Assembly: GCA_009763385.1 (NCBI GenBank)
Contig: CM019826.1
Span: 62,931,790-62,995,789 of the forward strand
Direction of reading: 5' to 3'
Origin: Coix lacryma-jobi var. lacryma-jobi
Lineage: Eukaryota; Streptophyta; Magnoliopsida; Poales; Poaceae
Length of the DNA stretch: 64,000 bases
In this document: positions 35,435 through 46,800 of the stretch, piece by piece
How the letters are laid out: each line of letters begins with the position of its first letter
How positions within the stretch are numbered: the stretch's first letter is position 1
Made by a program: the position numbers and the translations under genes
The notes under the pieces: generated by a model
What the model saw: the letters and a program-made list of their open reading frames with translations, nothing else
Told to the model about the DNA's origin: nothing
Database searches by the model: none

Positions 35435-36200
35435 GCAGAGCGAGGGTGGCAAATGGCGGCAATTGGGAGGTTGCGTCGAGGCAACGCTATGAGTTGTGCG
35501 GGCGTGGCCGTCGGATCCACCTACCATCGAATTGGTCCAGAATAACCTTAGGGTTTAGCTGGTTCGCTCTGTAAGTAGTTAGGGGTAGAGTGGGAATTAG
35601 GAATAGTTAGAATTAGGATAAGTAGGGGGAGACACCCACCTCCCCATCTATCTCAGTCATTTGCTCTTTGCACTTAGGGTTTTCTGCTCTCCCAATCCCC
35701 TGCTGTAGCTAGCTGAGATCCGCAGAGAACCATACCTCTGTGTACTGGAGATTTTGAGGAAGTGAGACCGTAATCTCACTGTTGTAGCGTGTGGTAGCCA
35801 CACGGTTGCAAATTCGTGGTTGTGATTCGTGTTTTGTTCGTGTTCTTCGCGGGTTGCTTTTCTCCACGTTTTTCCCGTTGATCGATCTCTCTACTCGGTG
35901 CATCTTTAGTAAATCCGTTTGAACTGAGTTGTTCTAGATCGTTAGGCACTTCTTTCCACCGAAGGAAATCATCTCTAACCTCACGAGCTAGTAGATCGAT
36001 CGATTTTTGTTTTGGATCGAGTTTGCTCCTTTTGTCCCGAATTCTTCCAATTCACCGATTTGGAGTTAGGTTCGAGCCATGATCTCTTTGGGATAGCTCA
36101 CTAACCTCCTTGGGACTCCTCATACCAAGTCTAAGCCTTAGTGCTTTTGATTCGAAGGAGATCGGGTGATTTTCGTGGAAGAACAGTGCAGTATCGGGAT

Positions 36201-36470
36201 CATCGGACGCTGTGTTCTTGAGCATCGGACGCTGAGTCTTTTCCATCGGAGTGTCCGGTGCCCACGTGTCGTCTGACAGTGTTTTTTAAGGAGCATCGGA
36301 CGCTGACCATCGGAGCGTCCGTTGCCATCGGACGCGCCGGGGGTCTAGCATCGGACGCTAGGGTTTCACTGTAGCAGCATCCGATGCCAGTCCAGTAAGG
36401 GTTCAGAGAGGTCCTGTTTGCATCGGACGCGTCCGGTGCTTGGCCATCGGACGCTGCCAGCGTCCGATGC
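36201..36470 (+). repeat. CATCGGACGC palindrome cluster in LTR A
   Basis: There are about ten CATCGGACGC half sites with a few inverted partners (GCGTCCGATG). One clear inverted pair, with a short CTGCCA-type centre, is near 36445-36470. Confidence 0.85.
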
Positions 36471-36835
36471 CGTGATTTCTTCACTGTTTTGTCCGTAGTT
36501 TGATTGTTCGACTTCAGATTTGGCTTTGGGTTTTTGCGTTGGATTCCTGTCTTCGTGCTCTACAGAAATCGGACTTCCTGCTTTGCAAAATAGCCTAAAT
36601 CTAGCCCTCCTGTCACTAGTTGACTTGCGTGAACTTGGGTGAGGAAGTTTTTGTGGTGTCCCACTGTGTTCCTAGGGAACATCCACCCATTCTCTTGGGT
36701 CGTGGACATCACGCACATCGCTTTGCTCTTGGGGTTGATTTTCTGGGACAGAGGTTTAAAGTTTCTGAAAGGAAATTTAAAGCTCCCATTCACCCCCCTC
36801 TGGTCGCTTTCTGGTAGCACTTTCGGTCCTTCAAT

Positions 36836-36847
36836 TGGTATCGGAGC
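36836..36847 (+). other. Primer-binding site of A (initiator tRNA-Met)
   Basis: TGGTATCGGAGC begins 2 bases after the LTR end. Confidence 0.85.
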
Positions 36848-36896
36848 GGGTTAAGGATCTTCCACCTTAGCCGGTTCCAGATCCAGAGAAGGTGAC

Positions 36897-37459
36897 ATGG
36901 ATCGCGGCGTGGGCAAACCGCCGTTCTTTGATGGGATGAACTATGCGTATTGGAAGATAGGCATGTCGGCCTATCTCCAGAGCATGGGCTCTTCTGTTTG
37001 GGAGATTTGCAACAAGGACGATTACGTTGTTCTGGCTGCTCGTGTCTCTCAGCTTCAGATCGATGAGCACGAAGCCAATTGCCGGGCACGTAACGCCTTG
37101 TTCTCCTGTTTGAGCATGTCCGAGTTTGATCGCGTTTCTCACCTCCCCACGGCTCGTGAGATTTGGGCGACCCTCATGCGCTTCCATGAGGGAACCACTC
37201 AAGTCAAATCCAGTCTCTACGAGTCGCACAAGCGGGAGTATGAGAACTTTCGACACATGCCTGGCGAGAGCATAGAAAGTTTATTCGCTCGCTTTCAGGT
37301 CATTGTCAACAAGATGAGAGCAAACAAGGAGTTGTTGCCTTTCGACGATCATGAGAGAGCTTTGAAGCTTTTGCATACTCTCGATCGGTCGGTGTGGGAC
37401 TCAAAGGTCCAGGCGATCATCGAATCGTCTAACTATGAGACCCTCACTTGCGACGAGCT
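36897..37459 (+). pseudogene. gag: gag N-terminal part of A, cut by C
   Basis: The ATG at 36897 opens MDRGVGKPPFFDGMNYAYW and the frame is intact for about 187 residues, through SLFARFQVIVNKM and YETLTCDEL. It stops where element C begins. It is close to E's gag over the same stretch. The domain corresponds to the Copia gag_2/UBN2-type capsid region. The zinc-knuckle half is missing. Confidence 0.88.
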
Positions 37460-37875
37460 TGAAGGACCGAGAAAGCACTAGCAAGGCAACCAGAGGGGGG
37501 GGGGTGAATGGGAGCTCAAAAATTTCTCTCGAAACTTTGGCCAAATGTCCCAAAATCAACCCTCGAAAGCTATGACCGAAACCGTGATGCCCATGACCCT
37601 TGGAAGAGGGTGGATGATCCCTAGGATCACAGCGAGGCACCACAAAGCGATAGCAAACCGAACGTCAAAAGCACCGGCTCGAATACGACCCCAAAAACCA
37701 AATCCCGAACGTAGATAGACGGCTACGTCGAGAAACTCCCAAATACCGATGCTAACAAGTAGCAAAGATACCTAGAGAGGTTCCTTGATCAACTCACTAC
37801 TAGAGAAATGGCCTTTGGGCGATAGACAGATTCGGACATTAGCCTCGAATATTTTTGTGTCCGGGGCTAAAAGTT

Positions 37876-38088
37876 CTTTAGTCCCGGTTGGTAACACCAA
37901 CCGGGACTAAAGGTTCCTTTTCCTCGAGGCAACCGAGAGGCAACCGGGGCTAAAGGGTCAGTGTTCTTTAGTCCCGGTTGGTAATACCAACCGGGACTAA
38001 AGGTAGGACCTTTAGTCCCGGTTGGTATTACCAACCGGGACTAAAGGACCTTTTAGTCCCGGTTGGTAACACCAACCGAGACTAAAGG
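37876..38088. repeat. Four subterminal hairpins of the CACTA element
   Basis: Inverted repeats pairing CTTTAGTCCCGGTTGGT with its complement lie at 37876-37913, 37966-38003, 38009-38048 and 38050-38088. Loops are AACA, AATA, ATTA and AACA. Such motifs usually serve as transposase-binding sites in CACTA elements. Confidence 0.88.
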
Positions 38089-38137
38089 TCCTTCCAGACA
38101 CAATTTAAAAAGAAGGAGTATCCTATTCTGTTAGATG

Positions 38138-38223
38138 TGTAGTGTAGCTCAGTTGGTAACGCGCGCACGTGAAGGCTAACTGTGCGGTCTTGAGTTCGAA
38201 TCTCCACAGCCACAACATTTTTT
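38138..38223 (+). pseudogene. tRNA-like sequence with Pol III signals inside the CACTA element
   Basis: An exact A-box type motif TAGCTCAGTTGG lies at 38145-38156 and a B-box type motif AGTTCGAATCT at 38193-38203. A run of six T at 38218-38223 could end Pol III transcription. Acceptor ends pair partly (5 of 7) and an anticodon-like stem GCGCA/TGTGC is present, but its loop has 13 bases, so it is not a standard functional tRNA. No amino acid identity is assigned. Confidence 0.6.
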
Positions 38224-38487
38224 CGTTTTTATTCCAAACCTTTAGTCCCGGGTCGAATACTGTAGCAAACCTTTAGTCCCGGAACCGTAGTCCCGGGTCC
38301 AGAACCGGGACTAAAGGTCCCAAGGACCCGGGACTAAAGGCCCATCCTCTACTAGTGACTCTAGGGCCAAACGAGAAGTCCGAAAACCAAGCGAGGAAGC
38401 AGGGAGAGCACACGCACAAAACCGGAGGCTTCAGCCAAATCCCGGACTGTCCGTACCTGGAGTCTTGGACTGTCCGCCCAAGGCAGG

Positions 38488-41400
38488 TGTAACACCCCAG
38501 GTGTTCGCCGTCAGTTGAGCAGTCAAATGAGCACAAATATGGTATATCAAGCGATGATGAATAACTAAATTCAAGTGTTTCAAGTGTGGTCAGTAATGAC
38601 AGAAGTTTTGGGATCAATCTCGGAGATGGAATCTCAGTTTGAATTATTTGAGAAATAATTAACAGTGCCGGATAATAATGATTGCCAATTTATGAATATT
38701 CAAGAGAAATGCTAAACATGGATTTTTCATGTGCCCCATCTCAGTTCCTGTCTATAGTGCCTGGTGAAAAAGTTTCACGGAGTTTGGAATCAAAAAGTCA
38801 CATGAAATGATGAGTCACAGCTTTGCCTATACTGGTTGATTAATTGAAGAAAATTATTTGGGCTTAACCAAGTACTGCAATTGTGCCCAATCAACTGTAT
38901 ATGGACTCACGACCAAAAGTTATGAAAGTTTCGTGTTGAGCAGATGGCCAGAAAATATTCCGACGGACGAGGAACCGTAAATCAGATACTACCGGGTGAC
39001 TACTTTGACCAGCTTTGAACGGTATTTTTGGATGTTTGCATGTCAGTGCGCCCTAAATGAAGGTTATAGTACAGATCGAGAGGAACAAATTTTGTTTTAT
39101 GGCCGAGACCTGGATCGGTGCCGAAAATAGCGAAAAAGAGCTCGCAAGATGAAGTACACTGCGGATTTCAGGTTCCGAAAATTGGTTAAGTCAGTACTGC
39201 GAAATTGGAATTTCGGTCACCACGAAGCTGCCGTCGACGATCGTTACCGGATAAACGATGGGGAATTTGACCGAGTGCCTTTAACGAAAGTCGGAGTACT
39301 CGTCGAGACGGCGACAACAAAATTGGTTTCATCGAAATCGGAGTCCGTTTGAGCAGTGTTTATAATTTTGGAACTTGACCGAAAGTTTCCGGAAACCTGT
39401 CGTTTTGGGAAAGAAATTCTAAAAAAAAAACGCCGAGCTTTCCTGACCGCGCTAATAAAAGGCCGACCTCCTCTCTGCGGTCGTCTCCTCCCCGTTTTCC
39501 CCTTCTCGCAAAAAAAAAAAAAGATAACCGACGCTCATCTCCGGCCTCCCTCTCGCTCCTCCTCTGGCGCTCGTCCAAGGCAGCATCAGCGAGCAGCTCC
39601 AGCAGTGGTCGCCCTCTTCCTGGCCACTTCTCCTCCCATCCCCTTTCTCCCTTGTTCTCCCTCCCTTCTTTCCTCCCTGCGCGGCTTCCTTCTGCGCGGT
39701 GTTCTGGTCGCGCCGAGTCGCACCCCTTGGCCGCGACTGCAGGGCCGTCGCGCCTACAGGCAGCCAGCTGCAGCAGGCCAGCAGCAGCAGCTGTGAGGGC
39801 GCCCCAGCCAGCGGCGCCATGGCCAGCCCCAAACCCTAGCCCAACCTCCTCCCTGCAGAAGCCGAGCTTCCCCCTCCGTTCCCGTCGTCTTCCCGAGCTT
39901 TCTCCGTAAAACAATGGTGAAAGGGTATAGATTGGAAGCTGAAACTCTTTGCAGGTGTTTTTATGTAATGTGTCATGACTCAATGTATTTTCTAATTGCT
40001 CCTTAATTGTTTTCTGCAGATCCAGGGGTGCTAACTGCAAAATCGGTTTTTATTTTCGTTTTTGCTTAATGGGTAAATCTGAGTGAAAATGGTAAAATGC
40101 GTAGTAAATTGTATGTTTGTCCAAAAATTGCAAGTGAGCACTTTTTGGAATCCTTGTAAGTAGATCTGTACAGTGGATGCATAATATGTTGGGTGTTAGT
40201 GGATGTTTTGTGCTGTGATAATTTATTTATGTTAATAGGCTTAAATAGGGAGAAAAAGATATTTGCTGTTATGTTGCTTGAAATGATGTGAAATTTTTAT
40301 AGTAGGCTCCTCTGGTCATGTGTGTGCGGTGATAAAAATTTCAGATTTATTGGTGCATGTATGATTTAGTTATGAATTTATCTTGCTTTCAGCTTGTTAA
40401 ATGAATTAAAATGAGTTTGTGGTAAATGTTTGCATGTAAAAATAGAAAAGGTGGTTCTACTGCCTTTTAATAGTATTGTTATAGCTTAGATAATTTTATT
40501 ATGGTCATGTGTTTGCTGAAAATATGATTTGTGGATTTATCTTGCTCTCACATGCTTTTTCGTGAATTAATCTTGCCATGTTTGTAATAAATAATCTATA
40601 TGACCTGAGAGTGTAATCTTTTTATAATATCTATATTTTGATGTCATCTATCACCTGTAAAAACATCAGCTCCAAATGAGGTGTTTACAACATCACTTAA
40701 AGTAATGCCCGTGTTTGCTAGTTATTTAATTAATGGAAGCTTAGTGATAAGATGAACATATATATGTTTATGTGCTTGCCTTGTTGCATGTTGATCTGAG
40801 ATAAAGGATGTGTGATCATGTTCATGAATGTTAGAAGTGTCTGTATAGGTCATATATGTGCTCTCATGTTAATAAAATAACTAGTAAAGCAAGTTTGTTA
40901 ATTTGCTGAAATATGGCTGCATGTGTAGTTTCTGTTGTGGCGATTACTTCGTGATAAAAATGGTGTTTTCTGTAGATGTGGTCTATACAAAAGTTATAGA
41001 TAACTTCCTTATATTGCTTGTCCTGAAATTTCATGATTTTAGGCCAAGTGGTTTAGGAGTTATAGATTTTAGAAGTTTGCTGTCAGGTTTTGCTTGTTTT
41101 CTGCGCAGATCTGAAAGAGTGAACTGTTTGGCTAATTTAACTTATGAATCATGTCTTTATGTTAATAGAAGAGTTGTAGTGCTTTTGATAAGCTTTCTAA
41201 AAAGTCTTATATCACTATTTTTGGTGATCTAGATCTTCAGATACACATGTTTTAAGTGGAGGTTCAGAATCTGTCCAAGTCTGGACAGATTTCTTTGTTT
41301 GTATTGTTTGACCTTGATAACTGCTTAATCAACTTGAGATGATAATAAATAAGTTGTAGACAACTTAATAAGCTTTCCAACAAGTCTTATATCAAGTCCT

Positions 41401-43789
41401 TTGGCGCTCTAAAGTTCTGGTTATGGCTGTTCGAAGATAGAAGTCATATTCTGTCCAAAGTTTGGACAGAACTGTCTTGCATGTAATGTTTGCCCTTTTT
41501 AAGAGCTGAATCATGTTTAGTAAATAATAACAAAGTTTTAGATAGTTTCATTAGCTTTCCATAAAGTCTTAGTTTGCCTTGTTTGGATGTGTGTAGCTCC
41601 AGTTATGATTAAATTAAGTGCTCGCTGTGTGCTGTCCAAACTGTGCAAATAAACTGAGTTGCTTGTTATAAGTCTGAGATTGTTTATGTGACCTTTGATG
41701 CTACCTCATGCCTTGATAATAATTAGTTCATGCATTCCGTGTTTCTAAATTAATCAACCCAATATAGTGTGTTAATATGTTTACCATGTTGGTTAACATG
41801 TTTAATTAAAATAGAAGCTTTTATGTGCATACATGTGTCAAGTGGGTGATGTGTGTAATATAATCTTGATTGATTGTTATAGTTAACCTGTCTACATGCC
41901 TAGTGACCCTTGTGTAACACCTTAATATAACCATGACCTGCTGAAGTGAGTGTTCTATGTGTGTGCTAAACTAATAATTAAGTGATGTCTTCTCTTATAT
42001 AGTTATCTTGATTGCTTATGCGAAATAGCCGGTAATGCTTGTGTTGTATGCCTATGTTGCATCGTGAGTGTTTGCCTTGCATTCATACGCTCGCATTGTG
42101 CATCTCATTTAGGTACGGTAGATACACCGTGAAGGATGGGATGGTGAAGCTAAACCCGAAGATGGTGTTTGGTGGACGGTCCCGAAGATGCAGAGCTAAG
42201 CATGTGTCAGAAGTGGAGATGCTTGCCAAGCAAGTGTCACTTAACATTAACCTAGTGTTGGTTCCCAGGCAAGCCCCGGAGCATTCTAAGTCTCCTACCC
42301 ACTCTTTTATAAATGCAATTGAGTTAATATAACGATTGTTGCATTAAGTTATAGGAGTTGTGTGAAACCGTTGTTGCATTACTTATCCTTACCTTGATTA
42401 CTTGGGATATACACCCTTGTTACCCTGCTAGGTCTAGGCTCGACTTATATGCTTAGCCATGCTTAGACCGGTAGAAGTCGGGCAACCTTCATGTTACCCG
42501 CGAGTAATAGGTGGTTACTCGACCTTTTAACGGATATTGCCAGTAAGTGAGATAACTGAGTGTTGTGGAAAATGGAGATCGGCAGATTCCTGTAGCGTTG
42601 TGCTACAGTATTTCTAGCCGTGTCGTACGGAAAAACAGTATCTTGTTAAGATGGACTTCTTGTCATGTTGAACGCATGCCCCACATTTAGCTGGAAGGAT
42701 AACTCGTTCTGACCGCGAAGCCGCTCATTGTTCCAGGCCGGCTCTCAGGTCCCACGCATCAGCCGAAGCCACGGTGGAGGGTTAGTGGGACGCGGGGGCG
42801 CGAAGAGTAAGACCCGGGTGATGGTGGTTAAGTCCAACTCCTTGGCAGTCGGGCTTGCCTCCGGGTGTGATGGTGGCGGTTGAAACCGCGGCTTCCTGGA
42901 ACAATGTTGTGGTTATCTGTAGCTCACCTTAGCGGGTGAGTGTGGTTTGTGTGGGGAATAAATCACCAGCTGGTTAGGAATCGATTATAATCGCCATCGC
43001 TCCTGGATAGTGAGCACTTGACTTGAACGCTGATCGATCTTGATACTGAAATTGTGGAACACGTGACAGTTATCGTGGCACTGTTGGCAATTGTTAATTG
43101 GTCTGTTTGTTATATTGTGGTGAACGAACAAATCACTACTATGACTGTTTTTAGAACAGGTGCTAATCTAGTTGAGTAGGTTAATTATTTATCTAAAACT
43201 TGCAGCTAGTAAGTAAAAGATAATGCTACTTTATTATATATGCCTTTATGCAAAACTGTGGTCATTGCCAGCTCCACTCTTATATCAGCCTTGCATACTC
43301 CTTGGTGTCACTTTATTTCTGGTTTACGACGGGTAAGTCTAGCTGAGTACATTCGAGTACTCAGGGTTTATCCCACCTTGTTGCAGGTGAAGGTTAGGCC
43401 TGCCGAGAGGTGATGGCCAGTGCCAGTGGGCTCGGCAGTTCCCTACTTCTTCTCTTATGCTATTGTTGGAGGATGTCACTTGAGCTAGCAAAGTATTTCA
43501 ACTTATGTTATGGTATTCATTTCAAAGCTATGTTGTTCTTCTAAATTAAATGGAACTCAACTTGTATCTTTATTTGTAAACTCTATTGTAATATTATTTC
43601 CGCTGCAAAGCTCCGTGGACATGATTGTATTTGCTTGACCATGCGATCTTGGCTGAGAGGTTGAAAAAGTTTGAAATCCCTCAGGATTTCACGGACTACC
43701 GGGTTTATATGGGCTCAAGTGTGCTAATTTCACTGCTCCGGTAGAGGTTTTCGCACTTGTGCTCTTATAAATTGGACGGTTCTGTTACA
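38488..43789 (+). repeat. 5' LTR of element G (5,302 bp)
   Basis: It starts TGTAACACCCCAGG and ends TTCTGTTACA. It matches 48871-51712 plus 62671-64000 at about 99%. It holds a C/T-rich GC-rich block (about 39530-39900), a TATA-like TAATAAAAGG near 39452, a long AT-rich stretch, four degenerate 180-bp modules (40985-41650), and an open stretch of 97 codons at 42039-42332 that I do not regard as a gene. Confidence 0.93.
40985..41650 (+). repeat. Degenerate tandem modules of about 180 bp in LTR G
   Basis: AGTTRTAG-like starts at 40992, 41172, 41352 and 41534 are each followed by AGCTTTCCAA or a variant, then AAGTCTTA. CTGTCCAA...TTGGACAG-type inverted pairs lie between modules near 41270 and 41450. 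The 3' LTR has the same modules, split by E. Confidence 0.6.
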
Positions 43790-43791
43790 GC

Positions 43792-43803
43792 TGGCATCGG
43801 AGC
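43792..43803 (+). other. Primer-binding site of G
   Basis: TGGCATCGGAGC lies 2 bases past the LTR end. It is an initiator-Met-type site with two differences from TGGTATCAGAGC. Confidence 0.75.
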
Positions 43804-46800
43804 AAGGTTAAGCATTATGCTGTCATGTGCATAGTTTTAAAATAAAGTTTTGATTTTGCAAAGTCTATTTTATCTAAAAAGCTTTAGTTAGTAGGCAAGT
43901 TTGTCAAAACCTAATTTATAAACTATGTGCTAGCGACAACCTCCAGTTATGCCCAACTAGGACTTCAGGTGGCTTAGTTAAGTAATACTAACTTTGGGGG
44001 TTTACTTTCTTGCAACGACACGTCGACTCAACAGGTACGTGTGATGACCGCACTATGCTACCCTGTGGTCTAATGTTGGAGGAAGCCCTCACATATGATG
44101 TACTCATATATGTGGGGTAGTTGAATTTATTTTATGCAACGTCGCACCTACGCTCAGGTAAGTGTGAGTTGTGAGAGCATGACCAAACAACCGTTGGTCT
44201 AGGGAAGAGCTAGTTTGGTACTGGAACCTGTACTCGTAAGCACACGAATGCGGGTGAAGGTATTTAATTGTGGGAGTAATACTTTTCTGATGGGTGCATA
44301 TACTACTTACGTGTATACTGGGTATGCACCTAAGATAGTATCTAGATTTAAATTCCTGCAATGTATTTATATCTGTTGTGGGAATGGGCTGAAATGAGAT
44401 TTTCTGCAGGTACGTTAACCTCGTATGCGTATGCATAGTTGACGACTAGCTATATCGAGAGTGTGTGTTATGCCACCGACCAAGAACGTGATTGCCGCCT
44501 TAGGTTGGCAATTTGTGAGGACATATAGGACGAGCATACATCTTGTTGTGCTTTACTCATGAACATGCTTCTCTCACCTTTGTTCTAATAATAAACAACT
44601 TGTTATCAAGTGTGACTAATGTAATGATTAAATATAATGGTTGTTTGTGCATCAAATTGCTTCTCCACCTTTGTTCCTGTAATGGTGAAGTTTGTTGTGA
44701 ACTAGTGCTTCAATAGGATGTGCTGGGTTGCTTGTTAAAATTAGAATTAAATGCTCTAATTGATGTTGTGTGTTGCTCTGAGCTAGAATTGATGTGGTCT
44801 TGTTCATGATGTTTGATCGTGTGCAATGTTTTATATGCGTGCTTTCGTGATTAGCTAAATAAGTGATTGCTTGTTATAGACTAGAAATAAATACCTGTAT
44901 GATGCTGTTTAGATAACCCTGCCATCTCATCATGACTGTGTGTTGTCTTGCTCTAGCTGCTTCATGTTTGCTTGGTAGAATAGTAGACAATAAGTTTTTA
45001 ATGGTTAGAAGTTTCCCCCTATGTTGAAATGCTTTGTTGTAACCGAATACGGGTGTGATGTTATCCTGCTTGTATGACAAAACTTTGCTAAATTTGTAAT
45101 TCCATGTTTTGAGTTAGGAAACTCCCTTTTGGGTGAAACCAATTGGGTTAGTTTTGTTTTGAAATGCTCCACCTAAAGAAACAATAAAACTTGTTGTTTG
45201 ATCATGTTTTGTATGCAGTCTTGTTTGGGTACGCTAAGTGCTTCCTAGAAATGTAATTCTAGTTTTGTTAGTTTTAACATGCGTTAGTAAGGAAATGTAC
45301 TAAACATGTTGTTTAAATGCTTTTTCATGCTATACTCATAAAACCTTGTTTCATGCTTATTTTCTTGCAATCATGAGAACTAGAGTTATATGAATTAAAA
45401 GTTGGTGAAACTAATTTTCATACCTCGCTAATCATGTTGCTGCAAGAAAGATGTAAAACATGTTGTCTTACAAAAAAATTAATTAGCATAAACTTGTTTA
45501 AGTTGTTATAAGCATATTTGCTTACTAGAATTTTGTAGGTTGTTTTACTTGCTCAAAATTCTGAAATACTTGTAATAGTTTGCTGAATGCATGAGTGAGC
45601 TTCCATAATCTTCCTAGAATTCTCTAGGGGAAGATTAAAGTAGCTCTCTGTCTTACCTTGCTAAGTTAGAGTAAATTAATAAGTGCATGTAAAGAACCTA
45701 ATTTGGATTAATCATGAGCTTCTCTAATATGTTTAAGATATATCTGAACTGTTTTCATACATGGTTATGCCTATAATTATGTTTTTAGGTGCACCATGCC
45801 TTGTAACTGCTCTCTAATCCAACATTAACCTTACTAGACGTATGCTTTGTAAGGACTAAATATTTGCAAACAATTTAAGTGGTTGTAATATTAGCTTTTC
45901 TAATATGTTTAGAATGTTTTAAACTGTTGATTATGCTTGATTGTATCCTAAAAGCAAGTTGTTGCATGCTGCTTGTGAGTTGTTGCTATCTAAGTGCTTG
46001 TTGCTCCTTTTCAGAATATAGACTATGCATGAGCTTGTTGCTTGTTGTTAGCTTCATGTGCTAAGTAAGTGAATTTTAACTTAAAATTGTAAACTGTTTG
46101 TAGTTAACAAACAAGTATGCCCTAGTTTGCTTGGTATGTTTGCTCTAGATATAGAGTTGTGCTCCAATCTAGTAAACAGGAAAATAAAATCATGACAACA
46201 TCTGTTCACCATGTTTTGTATGTTTATGTTTGCTTGTGTGTTATAGATACATGTTTGTCTGGTCTGAGCTTGGTGATTAGTGTTGGTCGTTTTAGCTGTT
46301 TGTTTGTTTGTTCCCAATGTTTGTTAAGGCTGTTTGTGGGTGTGTTGTAATCTAAGTGGTGCCCTGGTGAGTCAAAACCTTTGTCCTCGGTGAGTTCATG
46401 AGTGGTTTGTTCAGCCTTCGGTTAGAATCATGCTCAAGCCCTCTTGACCTTCCAAGATGCCTTTAGTAGAACCCTGATGCTTCTAAGACCTATGTTCGTG
46501 TGTCTAGTTCAGATGGTTTAGAATGCTTGTGCCAAAGACCTATACCTATGTCTGTCCATGCCTTTTGTTGGACCAGCTAGCCTAAGTTAACCTCTCCTTA
46601 ATCCTAGACCCAAACCATGGTATGCCTATGCTTTTTGTGTAGCCGTGCCTCTAACCAACCTGTAGATCCAAGTTTGGTCTTAAGTGTTGCCGAAGCCATA
46701 GATGTTTGTACCCTTTGCTGTGAAGACCCTTGTTTGTTTGACCTGCCAAGTTAGTTCCTGTTAACCTCAGCCTTTGTCCGTAGCTTGTCTTGCCAAGTGG

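Larger units (their letters stand above)
34819..36833 (+). repeat. 5' LTR of element A
   Basis: It is 2,015 bp, starts TGCGGATACATGGGTGTATG and ends TCGGTCCTTCA. It is related to the LTRs of C, D and E. It carries a hairpin array (35203-35434) and a CATCGGACGC palindrome cluster (36201-36470). Confidence 0.9.
34819..37459 (+). mobile_element. Element A: Sirevirus-type Ty1/Copia, 5' part only
   Basis: It consists of a 5' LTR, initiator-Met primer site and the first 563 bases of gag, after which element C begins. Pol and the 3' LTR must lie right of the window. It inserted into gag of B. Confidence 0.88.
37795..38357. mobile_element. Non-autonomous CACTA transposon (563 bp)
   Basis: Terminal repeats are CACTACTAGAGAAATGG and, at the other end, CCATCCTCTACTAGTG. 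A 3-bp target duplication ACT flanks it (37792-37794 and 38358-38360). Removing it plus one ACT restores the LTR sequence seen in D. Subterminal TTTAGTCCCGG motifs are dense. There is no transposase, so movement would need an autonomous CACTA element elsewhere. Confidence 0.93.
37460..38487 (-). repeat. Element C: partial Sirevirus LTR carrying a CACTA insertion
   Basis: On the minus strand it ends CTCGGTCCTTCA at 37460. The stretches 37460-37794 and 38358-38487 align well with LTR D (13024-13480), including the GGACTGTCCG motifs. It is interrupted by the CACTA element and then by G at 38488. The rest of C must lie right of the window. Since the LTR end faces A's gag, this is the 3' LTR side of C. 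The probable target duplication is GAGCT (37455-37459). Confidence 0.82.

Noticed and set aside
34819..36833. Solo LTR
   Set aside because: A primer site and an intact gag start follow, so it is a 5' LTR of an element cut by a later insertion.
37876..38088. Stand-alone miRNA gene in the hairpins
   Set aside because: The hairpins are the subterminal repeats of a CACTA element with clear ends and target duplication.
38138..38214. Functional host tRNA gene
   Set aside because: The anticodon-like loop is too long and the acceptor and D stems pair poorly.
39360..40040. 226-codon minus-strand frame in LTR G and its copy at 49783-50421
   Set aside because: C/T-rich LTR block; repeated only because LTRs are copies. 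No domain.
42039..42332. 97-codon frame kept in both LTRs of G (also 63378-63671)
   Set aside because: Near identity is explained by the recent insertion of G, not by selection. The LTRs as a whole are about 99% alike.
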